64,000 bases of DNA from Rudaea cellulosilytica DSM 22992 (GTDB lineage: Bacteria; Pseudomonadota; Gammaproteobacteria; Xanthomonadales; Rhodanobacteraceae), in NCBI RefSeq assembly GCF_000378125.1, contig NZ_KB899242.1, forward strand, positions 682,001 through 746,000, in the 5' to 3' direction. Position numbers and translations under genes: made by a program. The notes under the pieces were generated by a model, which saw nothing but the letters and a program-made list of their open reading frames with translations, was not told the origin of the DNA and did no database searches. Shown piece by piece: positions 17,006 to 28,143 of the stretch (its first letter is position 1; every line of letters begins with the position of its first letter).

Positions 17006-17876
17006 CGTCAGCGCCACCACGACCAATATCGTCCGCGCGCGCGGCTTGGCCAAGCGCTACGGCAGCACCGTCGCACTCGACCGCGTCGATTTCGACATCG
17101 CCGCAGGGCGAATAGTAGGCCTGATCGGCCCGAACGGCGCGGGCAAGACGACCGCACTGAAGGCGATCCTCGGCCTCGCCGAATTCGAGGGCGAGCTCTC
17201 GGTGCTCGGCCTCGACCCGCGCACCCAGCGCACGCAACTGATGCAACAGGTCTGCTTCATCGCCGATGTCGCCGTGCTGCCGCGCTGGCTGCGCGTGTCC
17301 GAAGCGGTCGACTTCGTCGCCGGCGTGCACCCGCGCTTCTCACGCGAGAAATGCCTGGCCTTCCTCGCCCGCACCAAACTGCAACCGACGCAGCGCGTGC
17401 GTGAGTTGTCCAAGGGCATGATTGTGCAGTTGCATCTGGCTCTGGTCATGGCGATCGACGCCAAGCTGCTTGTGCTCGACGAGCCCACCCTGGGCCTCGA
17501 CATCCTCTACCGCAAGGAGTTTTACCAGAACCTGCTCAACGATTACTTCGACGAGCAGAAAACGATCCTGGTGACGACCCACCAAGTCGAAGAAATCGAG
17601 CATATCCTCACCGACTTGATCTTCATCAAGGATGGCCGGCTCATCGTCAACGCGAGCATGGACCAGATCGGCGAGCGCTATGCCGAGGTCATGGTCGGGC
17701 CGGACAAGGTTGAAGCGGCACGCGCGCTCAAGCCGCTCAACGAACGCGGCATCTTCGGCAAGACCGTGTTCCTGTTCGACGGCGTACCGCAGGCGCAACT
17801 CGCCCAGCTCGGCGAACTGCACAAGCCGAGCGTCGCCGACCTGTTCGTGGCGACGATGAAGGGGACCTACGCATGA
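16998..17876 (+). CDS. ABC transporter ATP-binding protein
   Basis: The 292-residue ATPase has Walker A GPNGAGKT, a somewhat degenerate signature LSKGMIVQLHLAL in place of LSGGQ, Walker B LLVLDEPTLGLD, and an H-loop TTHQVEEIEH. The degenerate signature occurs in YtrB-like exporters. It pairs with the permease that follows, with which it overlaps as ATGA. The substrate is unknown; the YtrA-type regulator suggests an envelope-stress or peptide-antibiotic role. Confidence 0.92.
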   Translation: MNDVSATTTNIVRARGLAKRYGSTVALDRVDFDIAAGRIVGLIGPNGAGKTTALKAILGLAEFEGELSVLGLDPRTQRTQLMQQVCFIADVAVLPRWLRVSEAVDFVAGVHPRFSREKCLAFLARTKLQPTQRVRELSKGMIVQLHLALVMAIDAKLLVLDEPTLGLDILYRKEFYQNLLNDYFDEQKTILVTTHQVEEIEHILTDLIFIKDGRLIVNASMDQIGERYAEVMVGPDKVEAARALKPLNERGIFGKTVFLFDGVPQAQLAQLGELHKPSVADLFVATMKGTYA

Positions 17877-18925
17877 ACGCGCCGTCTGAAATCAGGCAAG
17901 CCGCAATGACCAAATCGAATCCGATGCAAACCTTCCTCTGGCTGCTCAAGCGCGAATACTGGGAACACCGCGGCGGATTCTTCTGGGCGCCGCTGATCGC
18001 CGGCGGCGTGGTGATCGCCATCGCCCTGCTCAGCCTGGTCGTCGCCGAAGCCACGGCCGCGCGGCACGGCATCAACCTGGGCGGCATGAACCTCGACACG
18101 ATCGCGCACAACATGACCGCCGACCAGATCGCGCAGTTCAACGCAGGCCTGACCGTGGGCCTGATGGCCCTGTCGATCCCGATCATGATCACGCTGTCCT
18201 TCGTCGTATTTTTCTACCTGCTCGGCGCGCTCTACGATGACCGCCGCGACCGCAGCGTGCTGTTCTGGAAGTCGCTGCCAGTTTCAGATCTCGACACGGT
18301 ACTGTCCAAGGTCGTCGCCGCCGTGCTTGTTGCACCGGCGCTCGCGATCGCTGCGACGATAGTTCTGCATCTCGCTTTTCTGATTCTGGTCAGCGCCTAT
18401 GCCGGCCTGCACAGCGTCAATCCGCTGCCACTGTTGTGGAACCCGGCGCCGCTGCTGGCGATGTGGACCAAGCTGATTCTGCTGATTCCGCTCAACGCAC
18501 TGTGGGCTCTGCCGACGGTCGGCTGGCTGCTGCTCTGCTCGGCATTCGCGCGGTCCAAGCCGTTCCTGTGGGCGGTGGCCGTACCGGTCGCGTTCGGCGC
18601 GGTCATGGGTTTCACCCACCTGCTCCAGCAACTCTCGATTCCGAGTGCGTGGTACTGGAAGAACATCGTCGGCCGTATCCTGTTCGGCGTCGTTCCCGGC
18701 GGCTGGTTCGATATCGGCGGCAACGGTGGGATCAGGGCGCTGTCCACAGGCGACAATGTCAACATCGCCCTCGACCGCTTCGATTTGGTGAACTCGCTGT
18801 TGAGCTGGAACCGCATCCTGGGCGCACTGGCCTCGCCCGAATTGTGGATCGGTGTCGCGGCCGGCGTCGCCCTGATCGTCGCGGCGATAGCGTTCCGCCG
18901 CCACCGCGTCGAGACCTCGGTCTGA
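17873..18925 (+). CDS. ABC transporter permease
   Basis: This 350-residue integral membrane protein has about six hydrophobic segments (near residues 40-62, 95-120, 145-175, 200-220, 230-245 and 325-342) and resembles ABC-2 type permeases. A cytoplasmic N-terminus with the charged LLKREYWEHRGGFFW precedes the first helix, a common feature of YtrC/D-like partners. A large non-membrane loop around 255-310 is likely periplasmic. It is the last gene of the operon and is followed by a hairpin. Confidence 0.88.
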   Translation: MNAPSEIRQAAMTKSNPMQTFLWLLKREYWEHRGGFFWAPLIAGGVVIAIALLSLVVAEATAARHGINLGGMNLDTIAHNMTADQIAQFNAGLTVGLMALSIPIMITLSFVVFFYLLGALYDDRRDRSVLFWKSLPVSDLDTVLSKVVAAVLVAPALAIAATIVLHLAFLILVSAYAGLHSVNPLPLLWNPAPLLAMWTKLILLIPLNALWALPTVGWLLLCSAFARSKPFLWAVAVPVAFGAVMGFTHLLQQLSIPSAWYWKNIVGRILFGVVPGGWFDIGGNGGIRALSTGDNVNIALDRFDLVNSLLSWNRILGALASPELWIGVAAGVALIVAAIAFRRHRVETSV

Positions 18926-18941
18926 CGCGAGCAGTCGCGAA

Positions 18942-18964
18942 ACGCGGCGCATCGCGCGCCGCGT
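18942..18964. terminator. Hairpin between convergent genes
   Basis: ACGCGGCGC and GCGCCGCGT form a perfect 9-bp stem with loop ATCGC, between the permease stop and the end of the opposing gene. No U tract is present on either strand, so termination would depend on other factors. Confidence 0.45.
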
Positions 18965-18986
18965 CGTTCGATTCAAATCGCCGAAC

Positions 18987-20216
18987 TCAGAGTTTCTCGC
19001 TGACGATCCGGTAAGCGTCGCCGCTCTTGATCAAGCCCGACTGGTTCAAGTCGATCTCGCCCTCGAGCCAATAGCGATCAAAACCGAGGTCGGTGCGGCG
19101 GAACACGACCGCATGACTGCGGTAGATGTAGAACAGATCGCCGTAGCGCAGATCGCCCGGCCCAATGCTCGCCGCGATGACCTTCGCATCGTTGAAATGC
19201 CGCTCCATGTCGCTGCGTACCTTCGCTGCCGGCACATGCGCGGTGAACATCTTCGGCTCGCTGTGCATCGCGCGCAGACTGGGATTGGACACCTCGCGTA
19301 TTGCCTCGTCGACGCGATAGCGGTCGGCGGAAGTCTTCGATAGTTCGGCGCGATCGAGGTTGAGCTCGCCCTCGACCCAGAACAACTCGACGCGATTGCG
19401 GTCGCGCCGCACGACCGCGCGCACGGGACCGCGGATGAAGATTTCATCACCTTTACGCAACTGCACCGGACCGATCGCCCCAACCGCCGGGCGGCCAAGA
19501 TTGAACTGGTTTTCGAACGCGTGCTTGATCGCCGCCGTATCGGCGACGGGCGCCGTGTGTCCGACCTGCGCTGCCTTCGCCGACGGCGCGGGCGAAATCG
19601 TGGCGACTGCGGTCGTGGGAGCAGGCGCGGGCGCTGCAGGCGCCGACGACACAGGCTTCTCGGCGGCGGGAGGGCTGGGCAACGGCGCGGCGGCGGCCGG
19701 CGCGGGCGCAGGCTTTGCAAGTGCCACCTGGGGCGGCTCCGCGCTCTTCACGGGTGTCGACTCCCCCGCCGGCGGCGATTCGGCTGCGGCGGGTTCCGCG
19801 GCAACAGCAGCAGGACGGGTCTCGGCACGCGGTGCCGTCTTTGCGGGCGCTGCTGGCGCAGCCGGTTCGACCGCAGGGGCCGGCTTCGCGGCCACCGCCG
19901 CTTCGGGCTTTGCCGCCTTGTCGACGTCGACGATGCGCACCAGCACGTTCTCGAAAAACGCGTCGCTGGTCTTCACCTGTACGCCCGGGGCTGCCGCTCG
20001 AATCTTGCCGGCCGCCTTCGCCTGCCAGTATGGCGGCGTCGTCACGACGATGGTCTTGCCGCTTGCCGCGGCCTGGCGCGCGATCTCCGCCAGTTTGGCG
20101 TCAGCTGCACCCGACTCGAAATCCTTGCCGTCGATAGCCAAGTCCTGCGCATGCAGTGACACCGACGCGAGCACGCACATCACTCCGAAAACGAAAAACT
20201 GCTTGGACCACAACAT
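18987..20216 (-). CDS. Secreted Ala/Pro-rich protein with duplicated C-terminal domain
   Basis: The product is unrecognised: 409 residues with a signal peptide (FFVFGVMCVLASVSLHAQ). A small N-terminal domain (about 22-95) is followed by a long low-complexity Ala/Pro/Lys linker (about 100-225). The C-terminal region contains two copies of one motif, RKGDEIFIRGPVRAVVRRD and RYGDLFYIYRSHAVVFRRTD, each followed by a WxEGExxLxxxxL segment (FWVEGELNLD and YWLEGEIDLN). This points to an internal duplication. The linker could span peptidoglycan or the periplasm. An AGAGAAG site precedes the ATG. It lies downstream of fumC but is separated from it by a terminator. Confidence 0.75.
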   Translation of the reverse strand: MLWSKQFFVFGVMCVLASVSLHAQDLAIDGKDFESGAADAKLAEIARQAAASGKTIVVTTPPYWQAKAAGKIRAAAPGVQVKTSDAFFENVLVRIVDVDKAAKPEAAVAAKPAPAVEPAAPAAPAKTAPRAETRPAAVAAEPAAAESPPAGESTPVKSAEPPQVALAKPAPAPAAAAPLPSPPAAEKPVSSAPAAPAPAPTTAVATISPAPSAKAAQVGHTAPVADTAAIKHAFENQFNLGRPAVGAIGPVQLRKGDEIFIRGPVRAVVRRDRNRVELFWVEGELNLDRAELSKTSADRYRVDEAIREVSNPSLRAMHSEPKMFTAHVPAAKVRSDMERHFNDAKVIAASIGPGDLRYGDLFYIYRSHAVVFRRTDLGFDRYWLEGEIDLNQSGLIKSGDAYRIVSEKL

Positions 20217-20243
20217 CTTCTCTGCCCCTGTGTAAAAGAAATA

Positions 20244-20262
20244 CGGCAGCGAAAAGCTGCCG
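20244..20262 (-). terminator. Terminator of fumC
   Basis: CGGCAGC and GCTGCCG pair over 7 bp with a 5-nt loop. On the minus strand the hairpin is followed by the T-rich TATTTCTTTTA. It lies about 90 bases after the fumC stop. Confidence 0.65.
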
Positions 20263-20351
20263 CGTCGCTGGCCGCTTGATACGTTCGTGTCCCCGCCAGC
20301 GCAAGGGCCCGACGCGAAATCTGTGACGCAGCGAACAAACTACGTCACATT

Positions 20352-21746
<1,395 letters not shown>

Positions 21747-21815
21747 ATCGTTCTTCACTGACTGCGATAGACCTGGGAGTTTGCGCCCGCGTGGAACGAA
21801 ATCAAGATAAATGCA

Positions 21816-23257
<1,442 letters not shown>

Positions 23258-23271
23258 TCAGTAAGGAAACG

Positions 23272-23299
23272 TGGCCGGACGATGGTGATCGTCCGGCCA
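23272..23299. terminator. 12-bp hairpin between convergent purB and GST
   Basis: TGGCCGGACGAT and ATCGTCCGGCCA form a perfect 12-bp stem with loop GGTG, right after the purB stop and before the GST stop. It can act for both convergent genes. It lacks a T run, which weakens the intrinsic-terminator reading. Confidence 0.6.
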
Positions 23300-23306
23300 G
23301 CGGACA

Positions 23307-23930
23307 TCAGGCTGCTGCCTGGTGCTTGATCAGACCTTCCTCGGCCATCGCCGCCTGCACGGCCGGACGTTCGTGGACGCGTTTCTGGAACGCCTGCAGC
23401 GCAGGGAACTCGGACAGATCGAATTTGATCGCCGCGGCCCATCTCGTGACTACGAAAAGATACGCGTCGGCCGCACTGAACTTGTCGCCGAGCAACCAAT
23501 TCTGTTTGGCGAGAATGTTCTCGACGAATTGGTAGCGCTTGCGCAGGTAAGCTTCGCGTTCGGCAAGCGTTTCCTTCGGCGTGTCCGGCTTGAAGAACGG
23601 ACTATAGGTCTTGTGGATCTCGGAATTGATATAACCGAGCATTTCCTGCAGCCGTGAACGCGCCAGCGTGCCGTTCGGAGGTGCGATGCCGCTCTCCGGC
23701 TTTTGATCGGCCAGGTACTGCACGATCGCCGGTCCTTCGGTGAGCACTTCGCCGCTGTCGAGCTCGAGCGCCGGCACATAGCCCTTCGGGTTGATCGCGA
23801 GGTAGTCGCGGCCGGTTTCGGTCTGCTTCGTCTTGGTGTCGACTTTTTCGATCTTCAGCGGCAGGCCGATTTCATGCGCGACGATGTGCGGGGAAAGCGA
23901 GCAAACGCCGGGGGAATAATACAGTTTCAT
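23307..23930 (-). CDS. Glutathione S-transferase, beta class
   Basis: The 207-residue enzyme has an N-terminal thioredoxin-like domain beginning MKLYYSPGVCSLSPHIVAHE, with Cys at position 10 as in beta-class bacterial GSTs. The glutathione-binding cis-proline segment YVPALEL and LTEGPAIVQYLAD follow. The C-terminal helical domain contains the N-capping motif FSAADAYLF. It conjugates or reduces electrophiles in the cytoplasm. A GGAG site supports the start at 23930. It is divergent from an HxlR-type regulator that probably controls it through the operators between them. Confidence 0.93.
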   Translation of the reverse strand: MKLYYSPGVCSLSPHIVAHEIGLPLKIEKVDTKTKQTETGRDYLAINPKGYVPALELDSGEVLTEGPAIVQYLADQKPESGIAPPNGTLARSRLQEMLGYINSEIHKTYSPFFKPDTPKETLAEREAYLRKRYQFVENILAKQNWLLGDKFSAADAYLFVVTRWAAAIKFDLSEFPALQAFQKRVHERPAVQAAMAEEGLIKHQAAA

Positions 23931-24011
23931 GATGACTTTCTCCTTCATGGGAAACGACTCGCACCCAAGCCGCGCGGCCGTCGCGGCGGGGAGGCAGTAT
24001 CGTACCTATAC

Positions 24012-24078
24012 CAAGTTACTGTTGGATACCATCTAACCCGGTGTAACTGATAAAATGTGGTATCCCGCGAGTAACTTG
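24012..24078. promoter_or_regulatory. Interrupted palindrome and GTAACT half-sites between GST and hxlR genes
   Basis: CAAGTTACT-N3-GGATACCA (24012-24031) is mirrored by TGGTATCC-N4-AGTAACTTG (24058-24078). GTAACT also occurs at 24043-24048. Two 8-9 bp arms on each side match exactly across a 67-base stretch that includes TAAAAT (24051-24056) as a possible -10 box. This fits binding of a dimeric winged-helix HxlR protein at two sites controlling both genes. Confidence 0.65.
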
Positions 24079-24099
24079 CAAACCAACGAGTAACCATCC

Positions 24100-24507
24100 A
24101 TGGGCCTGCCGCTGCGCAAAAGCAAAGTCGATCCGCCGCCGAGTTGTCCGCTGACAAGAAGCCTGCTGCTGCTGCGCGGCGCCTGGGCGCCGAACGTGAT
24201 CTGGGCGCTCTCGGGCGAGCCGCGCCGCTTCGGCGAATTGCGCCATGACATTCCGATGATTTCCGCGCGCGTGCTCTCCGCGCGCCTGCGCGAACTCGAG
24301 ACGCGCGGCCTGGTCTCGCGCCACCTGCTCGACACTTCGCCACCGTCGGCCGAGTACACGCTGACGGAACTGGGCCGCGAAGTCATGCCCGCGATCAAGG
24401 CGTTGATCGCGGTTGGCCACAAGCTGCCCGATGTCGATGGACGCGCGCGCAACAACGTACGCAAAGCGGTCACTACGGCCTCGCCCCCAGCGCGAATCGC
24501 GGCATGA
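24100..24507 (+). CDS. HxlR family transcriptional regulator
   Basis: The 135-residue protein has the HxlR winged helix: CPLTRSLLLLRGAWAPNVIW, RRFGELRHDIPMISARVLSARLREL and the wing SAEYTLTELG. The cysteine near position 16 sits where redox- or electrophile-sensing HxlR proteins carry their reactive residue, which would suit control of a glutathione transferase (inference). It ends in a short polar tail. Its stop overlaps the roxA ATG, so it shares a transcript with roxA and the Smr gene. Confidence 0.9.
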   Translation: MGLPLRKSKVDPPPSCPLTRSLLLLRGAWAPNVIWALSGEPRRFGELRHDIPMISARVLSARLRELETRGLVSRHLLDTSPPSAEYTLTELGREVMPAIKALIAVGHKLPDVDGRARNNVRKAVTTASPPARIAA

Positions 24508-25718
24508 AGCCAAGCACGGGAAAGCACCCCGGGGCACCGGCGATCGAAGTCCGTGCAAGGCCAGGCCAGCCGCTCGGCATGTCGCCGCGCCAGTTCCTGC
24601 GTGACTACTGGCAAAAGCAGCCGCTGCTGATTCGCGGCATGTTTCACGAAGGCGTCAACGCCGTGGCGCCGGATGATCTCGCCGGCCTCGCCTGCGCGGA
24701 GGCCGCACTTTCGCGCATCGTCTTGCGCGACGAAAAGCACAATCGCTGGACGTTGCGCAACGGCCCGTTCCGTGAACGCGACTTCGCCCGTCTGCCGAAG
24801 ACGCGCTGGACCCTGCTCGTGCAGGACGTCGACAAGTGGGACATGGACGTAGCCGCCCTGCTCGACCGCTTCGCCTTCCTGCCGTCGTGGCGCATCGATG
24901 ATGTGATGGTGAGCTACGCTACCGATGGCGGCGGCGTCGGTCCGCATGTCGACCAGTACGACGTCTTTCTCGTGCAAGGCATAGGCTACCGCCGCTGGAG
25001 CATCGATGCGCAGCCGCGTGCGTTCTCGCCTGCGGAGTTCCGCGACGACAGCGAACTGAAACTGCTGCGCGAATTCTCGCCCACGCACGATTGGCTGCTC
25101 GATCCTGGCGATGCCTTGTATTTGCCGCCTGGCGTCGCCCATGACGGCGTCGCACTCGGCGAATGCACAACCTATTCGATCGGCATGCGCGCGCCGTCGC
25201 GTGCGGAACTGCTGTTCGACTTCGCCGAGTTTCTCGCCGAGCCATTGACCGAAAACGATCGCTACGTCGATCCCGACCTCGTTCCTGCGCAAGACAGCGG
25301 CGAAATCGACGAGGCGGCGCTGGCGCGGGTGCGCCAGGCGTTGCCGCATTTTGCCAACGTGGAAAAAACGACATTGGCGCGCTGGTTCGGCTCCTTCATC
25401 ACCCGTTATCGCAGTGCGCAGATCGTGGCCACGCCGGGTCGCGAGATCGGCCTGGCCGAGCTGCAGCGGCGGCTGTCGAAGTCCAACGTCCTGCGCAATC
25501 CGTTCAGCCGTTTCGCCTGGCGCCGCGACGGACGCGAGGCCGAGTTGTTCGCCGCCGGCGCGGCGCTGCGCTGCCCGACGGGACTGGCTCGACTGCTCGT
25601 CGCCGAGCGCGAGATCGACGGGAATGCGTTGGCCGGATTGACGACCACCCCGCAGGCTCTGGCGACGCTCAAGGCTCTGTTCGATGCCGGGTATCTGCAA
25701 CTTATCCGCCGGCGATGA
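24504..25718 (+). CDS. roxA: Ribosomal protein uL16 arginine 3-hydroxylase (RoxA/YcfD-like)
   Basis: This 404-residue JmjC/cupin 2-oxoglutarate oxygenase should hydroxylate an arginine of ribosomal protein uL16. The iron ligands are visible as the HxD of GVGPHVDQYD and the distal His in PPGVAHDG. The N-terminal FLRDYWQKQPLLIRGMF is typical of the family, and the C-terminal winged-helix region is present. The N-terminus is about 25 residues longer than in E. coli. ATGA overlaps tie it to the HxlR gene before it and the Smr gene after it. Confidence 0.9.
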   Translation: MKPSTGKHPGAPAIEVRARPGQPLGMSPRQFLRDYWQKQPLLIRGMFHEGVNAVAPDDLAGLACAEAALSRIVLRDEKHNRWTLRNGPFRERDFARLPKTRWTLLVQDVDKWDMDVAALLDRFAFLPSWRIDDVMVSYATDGGGVGPHVDQYDVFLVQGIGYRRWSIDAQPRAFSPAEFRDDSELKLLREFSPTHDWLLDPGDALYLPPGVAHDGVALGECTTYSIGMRAPSRAELLFDFAEFLAEPLTENDRYVDPDLVPAQDSGEIDEAALARVRQALPHFANVEKTTLARWFGSFITRYRSAQIVATPGREIGLAELQRRLSKSNVLRNPFSRFAWRRDGREAELFAAGAALRCPTGLARLLVAEREIDGNALAGLTTTPQALATLKALFDAGYLQLIRRR

Positions 25719-26260
25719 CGAAGCGGCGCGCGCCCACGGTCAGCAGCGACGACCACGATCTGTTCGTGCAGTCGATCGGCAGCGTGCGCCCGATCCGCCA
25801 GCTCGTTGTCGAGAACCACAGGCCGCGACCGCCACCCGAGCCGATGCAGTCGCGCCTCGATGAGGCGCGCGTGCCGGGCGAATTGATCGATTCGGACATC
25901 GATCCCGCACTGATGGAAGTCGGCGAGGAATTGAGCTACCTCAAGGACGGCCACTCGCCGCTGCTGCTGCGCAAGCTCAAGCGTGGCCAGTTCAGTGTCG
26001 CCGACGAGATCGACCTGCACCAGATGACCCAGGCCGTGGCGCGCGAGGCGATCGCGCAGTTCCTCACCGAGAGCCGGCGCGAACGCCGCCTCTGCGTGAA
26101 GATCATCCACGGCAAGGGATTGCGCTCGCGCAACGAAGGGCCCGTGCTCAAGCGCCTGGTCGACGGCCTGCTGCGTCGCCGCTCCGAAGTGCTCGCTTTC
26201 GCCTCGGCGAAAGCGAATCAGGGCGGCACGGGTGCCGTGATCGTATTGTTGGCTAGTTGA
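25715..26260 (+). CDS. Smr domain protein (SmrA-like)
   Basis: The 181-residue protein has a charged N-terminal extension and a C-terminal Smr domain. The domain contains IDLHQMTQAVAREAIAQFL, the Smr core HGKGLRSRNEGPVLKRLVDG, and FASAKANQGGTGAVIVLL. Small MutS-related domains of this type nick or cleave nucleic acids; SmrA/SmrB of E. coli are examples, and the exact substrate here is open. The ATG overlaps the roxA stop. The 3' end overlaps the convergent lipoprotein gene by 8 bases. Confidence 0.9.
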   Translation: MTKRRAPTVSSDDHDLFVQSIGSVRPIRQLVVENHRPRPPPEPMQSRLDEARVPGELIDSDIDPALMEVGEELSYLKDGHSPLLLRKLKRGQFSVADEIDLHQMTQAVAREAIAQFLTESRRERRLCVKIIHGKGLRSRNEGPVLKRLVDGLLRRRSEVLAFASAKANQGGTGAVIVLLAS

Positions 26261-26477
26261 CCGAGCTTGCGGAATCCAGGTTCTTCGGCTTCTGTGGAAG
26301 ATTGATCCACATTATCCGCGCACCCTTGGTTTCCGCCCACTGATTGACGGCGATCACTTTGCCCATGTCGACATCGGTTCTGACTTCGTAATTCGCCTGC
26401 TGGGTGCCACCCATCGATGCGCATCCGCCCAGAGCCAAGGACATGCCCGCAACAAAAAGCACTATCGAACGCTTCAT
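26253..26477 (-). CDS. Small lipoprotein of unknown function
   Basis: This 74-residue protein starts MKRSIVLFVAGMSLALGGCA, a clear lipoprotein signal with lipobox LGGC and acylation at C19. The mature part is about 55 residues and includes VDMGKVIAVNQWAETKGARI, a segment common to small proteobacterial lipoproteins. A GGAGG site lies just before the ATG, so 19 upstream in-frame codons are rejected. It is a separate unit after truD. Confidence 0.8.
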   Translation of the reverse strand: MKRSIVLFVAGMSLALGGCASMGGTQQANYEVRTDVDMGKVIAVNQWAETKGARIMWINLPQKPKNLDSASSVN

Positions 26478-26594
26478 GGCAACCTCCAAAGGAACCTGCC
26501 AATGCGGCCAGCGACCGCTTGCCGCTGAGTTCACTATAGGCGAACGCGCAAGATTTGCATGTGCCGAAAGTGCTTGCTTACCCAGAAGTGCGAC

Positions 26595-27659
26595 CTAGAC
26601 AGCCGTTTCTGGACCTTCGCGTTCCGAAGTCGGCGCGCCGACCGAGGCCGCCGTCCAAGCGCAGATTTCGCGCAATACCGTGGTGGCATAGGCGCCGGCC
26701 GGCAGCGAAAACGCCAGTTCCAGGTCACGATCGGTCGACCAGTTCACCGAAAAATCCCCCGGCCGCAAGGCCAGCGCGCGGCGTTCCTGGTTGAGGCCGT
26801 TCGCCTCAAGCCCGGCCGCCAGCGGTGCATACTGGGCGACGACGACGCTTTCGATCTGCGCAACCTCCTCGACGCTGCGCAGCGCACCCTTGCCCCAGAG
26901 CGGCCCGGTCAGGCCGATATCGCCATCGCCGAAACGGCGAAGCAGCTCGTCGCCGAGTGGCTCCGGCCCGAAGACGCTGTGCGTGCCTGCGAGCATCCAC
27001 ACCTCGCCGGCCAGCGGCGTGCGCCAGTTGCCGGCTTCGACGCGCGCGGCAAGCACCGCGTTGAACAGGTGCGAACGCGCCGCGGACAACAGCAGGCTGC
27101 GCTCATGCCGCTGTACTCTCCGACCCTCGAACATTCGCAATGCGCGTTCGACGTTGGCGCCGCCGCGACCGAAGCGTTGTTCGCCGAAATAGTTCGGCAC
27201 ACCCTGTTCCACAATGGCTGCGATTCGGACTTCGACCGCGCCGCGATCGCCGGCAACACCGCGCAGGACGATCCGGAAATGGTTGCCCTTGAGCGCGCCG
27301 CGTTTGAGCTTGCGGCTGTGGCGCCGGGCGTCGAGGACGCGAAACTCCTCGTGCTGCAGCGCTCTCCAGTCGGGGTCGGGTTTGCCCGCCAGGTGCAGCG
27401 AAAAGGTCTGTCGCGTGACCGCATGGCGGTCTTTCAATCCCGCGTAGCTCACGGCATCGGGAGCGATGCCCGCATACTTCGCCAGCTCGCGCGCGACGAA
27501 ATCGGTGTTCGCACCGCGCTTCTCCACACGCAGGAACACGTGCTCGCCGGCACCGTCGGCAGCGAAACCCAGGTCTTCGTCGACGAAAAAATCCTCGGGG
27601 ACCGTGCGCAGCGTGCCGGTCAGCGGCGGACCGCCGTGGGCGTAGGGGAGTTCGGCCAT
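26595..27659 (-). CDS. truD: tRNA pseudouridine(13) synthase
   Basis: TruD makes pseudouridine at position 13 of tRNA-Glu. The 354-residue protein has the catalytic motif YAGLKDRHAVTRQ with the nucleophilic aspartate, N-terminal VPEDFFVDEDLGF, and conserved GNHFRIVLRGV and VPNYFGEQRFG segments. ATG 27659 follows the ispF stop by 10 bases; the longer upstream frame is a shadow inside ispF. It is the last gene of the pyrG-to-truD run, whose order is known from other Xanthomonadales. Confidence 0.95.
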   Translation of the reverse strand: MAELPYAHGGPPLTGTLRTVPEDFFVDEDLGFAADGAGEHVFLRVEKRGANTDFVARELAKYAGIAPDAVSYAGLKDRHAVTRQTFSLHLAGKPDPDWRALQHEEFRVLDARRHSRKLKRGALKGNHFRIVLRGVAGDRGAVEVRIAAIVEQGVPNYFGEQRFGRGGANVERALRMFEGRRVQRHERSLLLSAARSHLFNAVLAARVEAGNWRTPLAGEVWMLAGTHSVFGPEPLGDELLRRFGDGDIGLTGPLWGKGALRSVEEVAQIESVVVAQYAPLAAGLEANGLNQERRALALRPGDFSVNWSTDRDLELAFSLPAGAYATTVLREICAWTAASVGAPTSEREGPETAV

Positions 27660-27669
27660 GCTGTGTCCT

Positions 27670-28143
27670 TTAGCGCGGCACGAGCAGGACCACGGCGAAC
27701 GCCGCAATGCCCTCGCCGCGCCCGGTGAAGCCGAGCTTCTCGCTCGTCGTCGCCTTGATCCCGATCTGGCCTGCACCCGCGCCGAGATCGACGGCGAGGT
27801 GCTCGCGCATAGCCTGCGCGTGCGCTGCAACCTTCGGCCGCTCGCAGACAATCGTGATATCGGCGTTGCCCAAGGTGTAGCCGTGCTCGTGCATCAGTTC
27901 GGCGCAACGGCGCAGGAACACGCGGCTGTCGGCGCCGCGCCAGCGTTCCTCGGACGGCGGAAAATGCATGCCGATGTCGCCGAGCGCGAGAGCGCCGAGG
28001 ATGGCATCGCAGAGTGCGTGGATCGCCACGTCGCCGTCCGAGTGCGCGACCACGCCCTGTGTATGCGCGATACGCACGCCGCCGAGGACGATATGGTCGC
28101 CCGGACCGAATGCATGGACGTCGAGACCTTGACCGATGCGCAT
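27670..28143 (-). CDS. ispF: 2-C-methyl-D-erythritol 2,4-cyclodiphosphate synthase
   Basis: IspF closes the cyclodiphosphate ring in the MEP isoprenoid pathway. The 157-residue protein shows the metal-binding GQGLDVHAF (Asp and His), the conserved [32 protein letters not shown], and the C-terminal [20 protein letters not shown]. It overlaps the ispD stop by one base (TGATG), so the two consecutive pathway enzymes are translationally coupled. Confidence 0.97.
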   Translation of the reverse strand: MRIGQGLDVHAFGPGDHIVLGGVRIAHTQGVVAHSDGDVAIHALCDAILGALALGDIGMHFPPSEERWRGADSRVFLRRCAELMHEHGYTLGNADITIVCERPKVAAHAQAMREHLAVDLGAGAGQIGIKATTSEKLGFTGRGEGIAAFAVVLLVPR

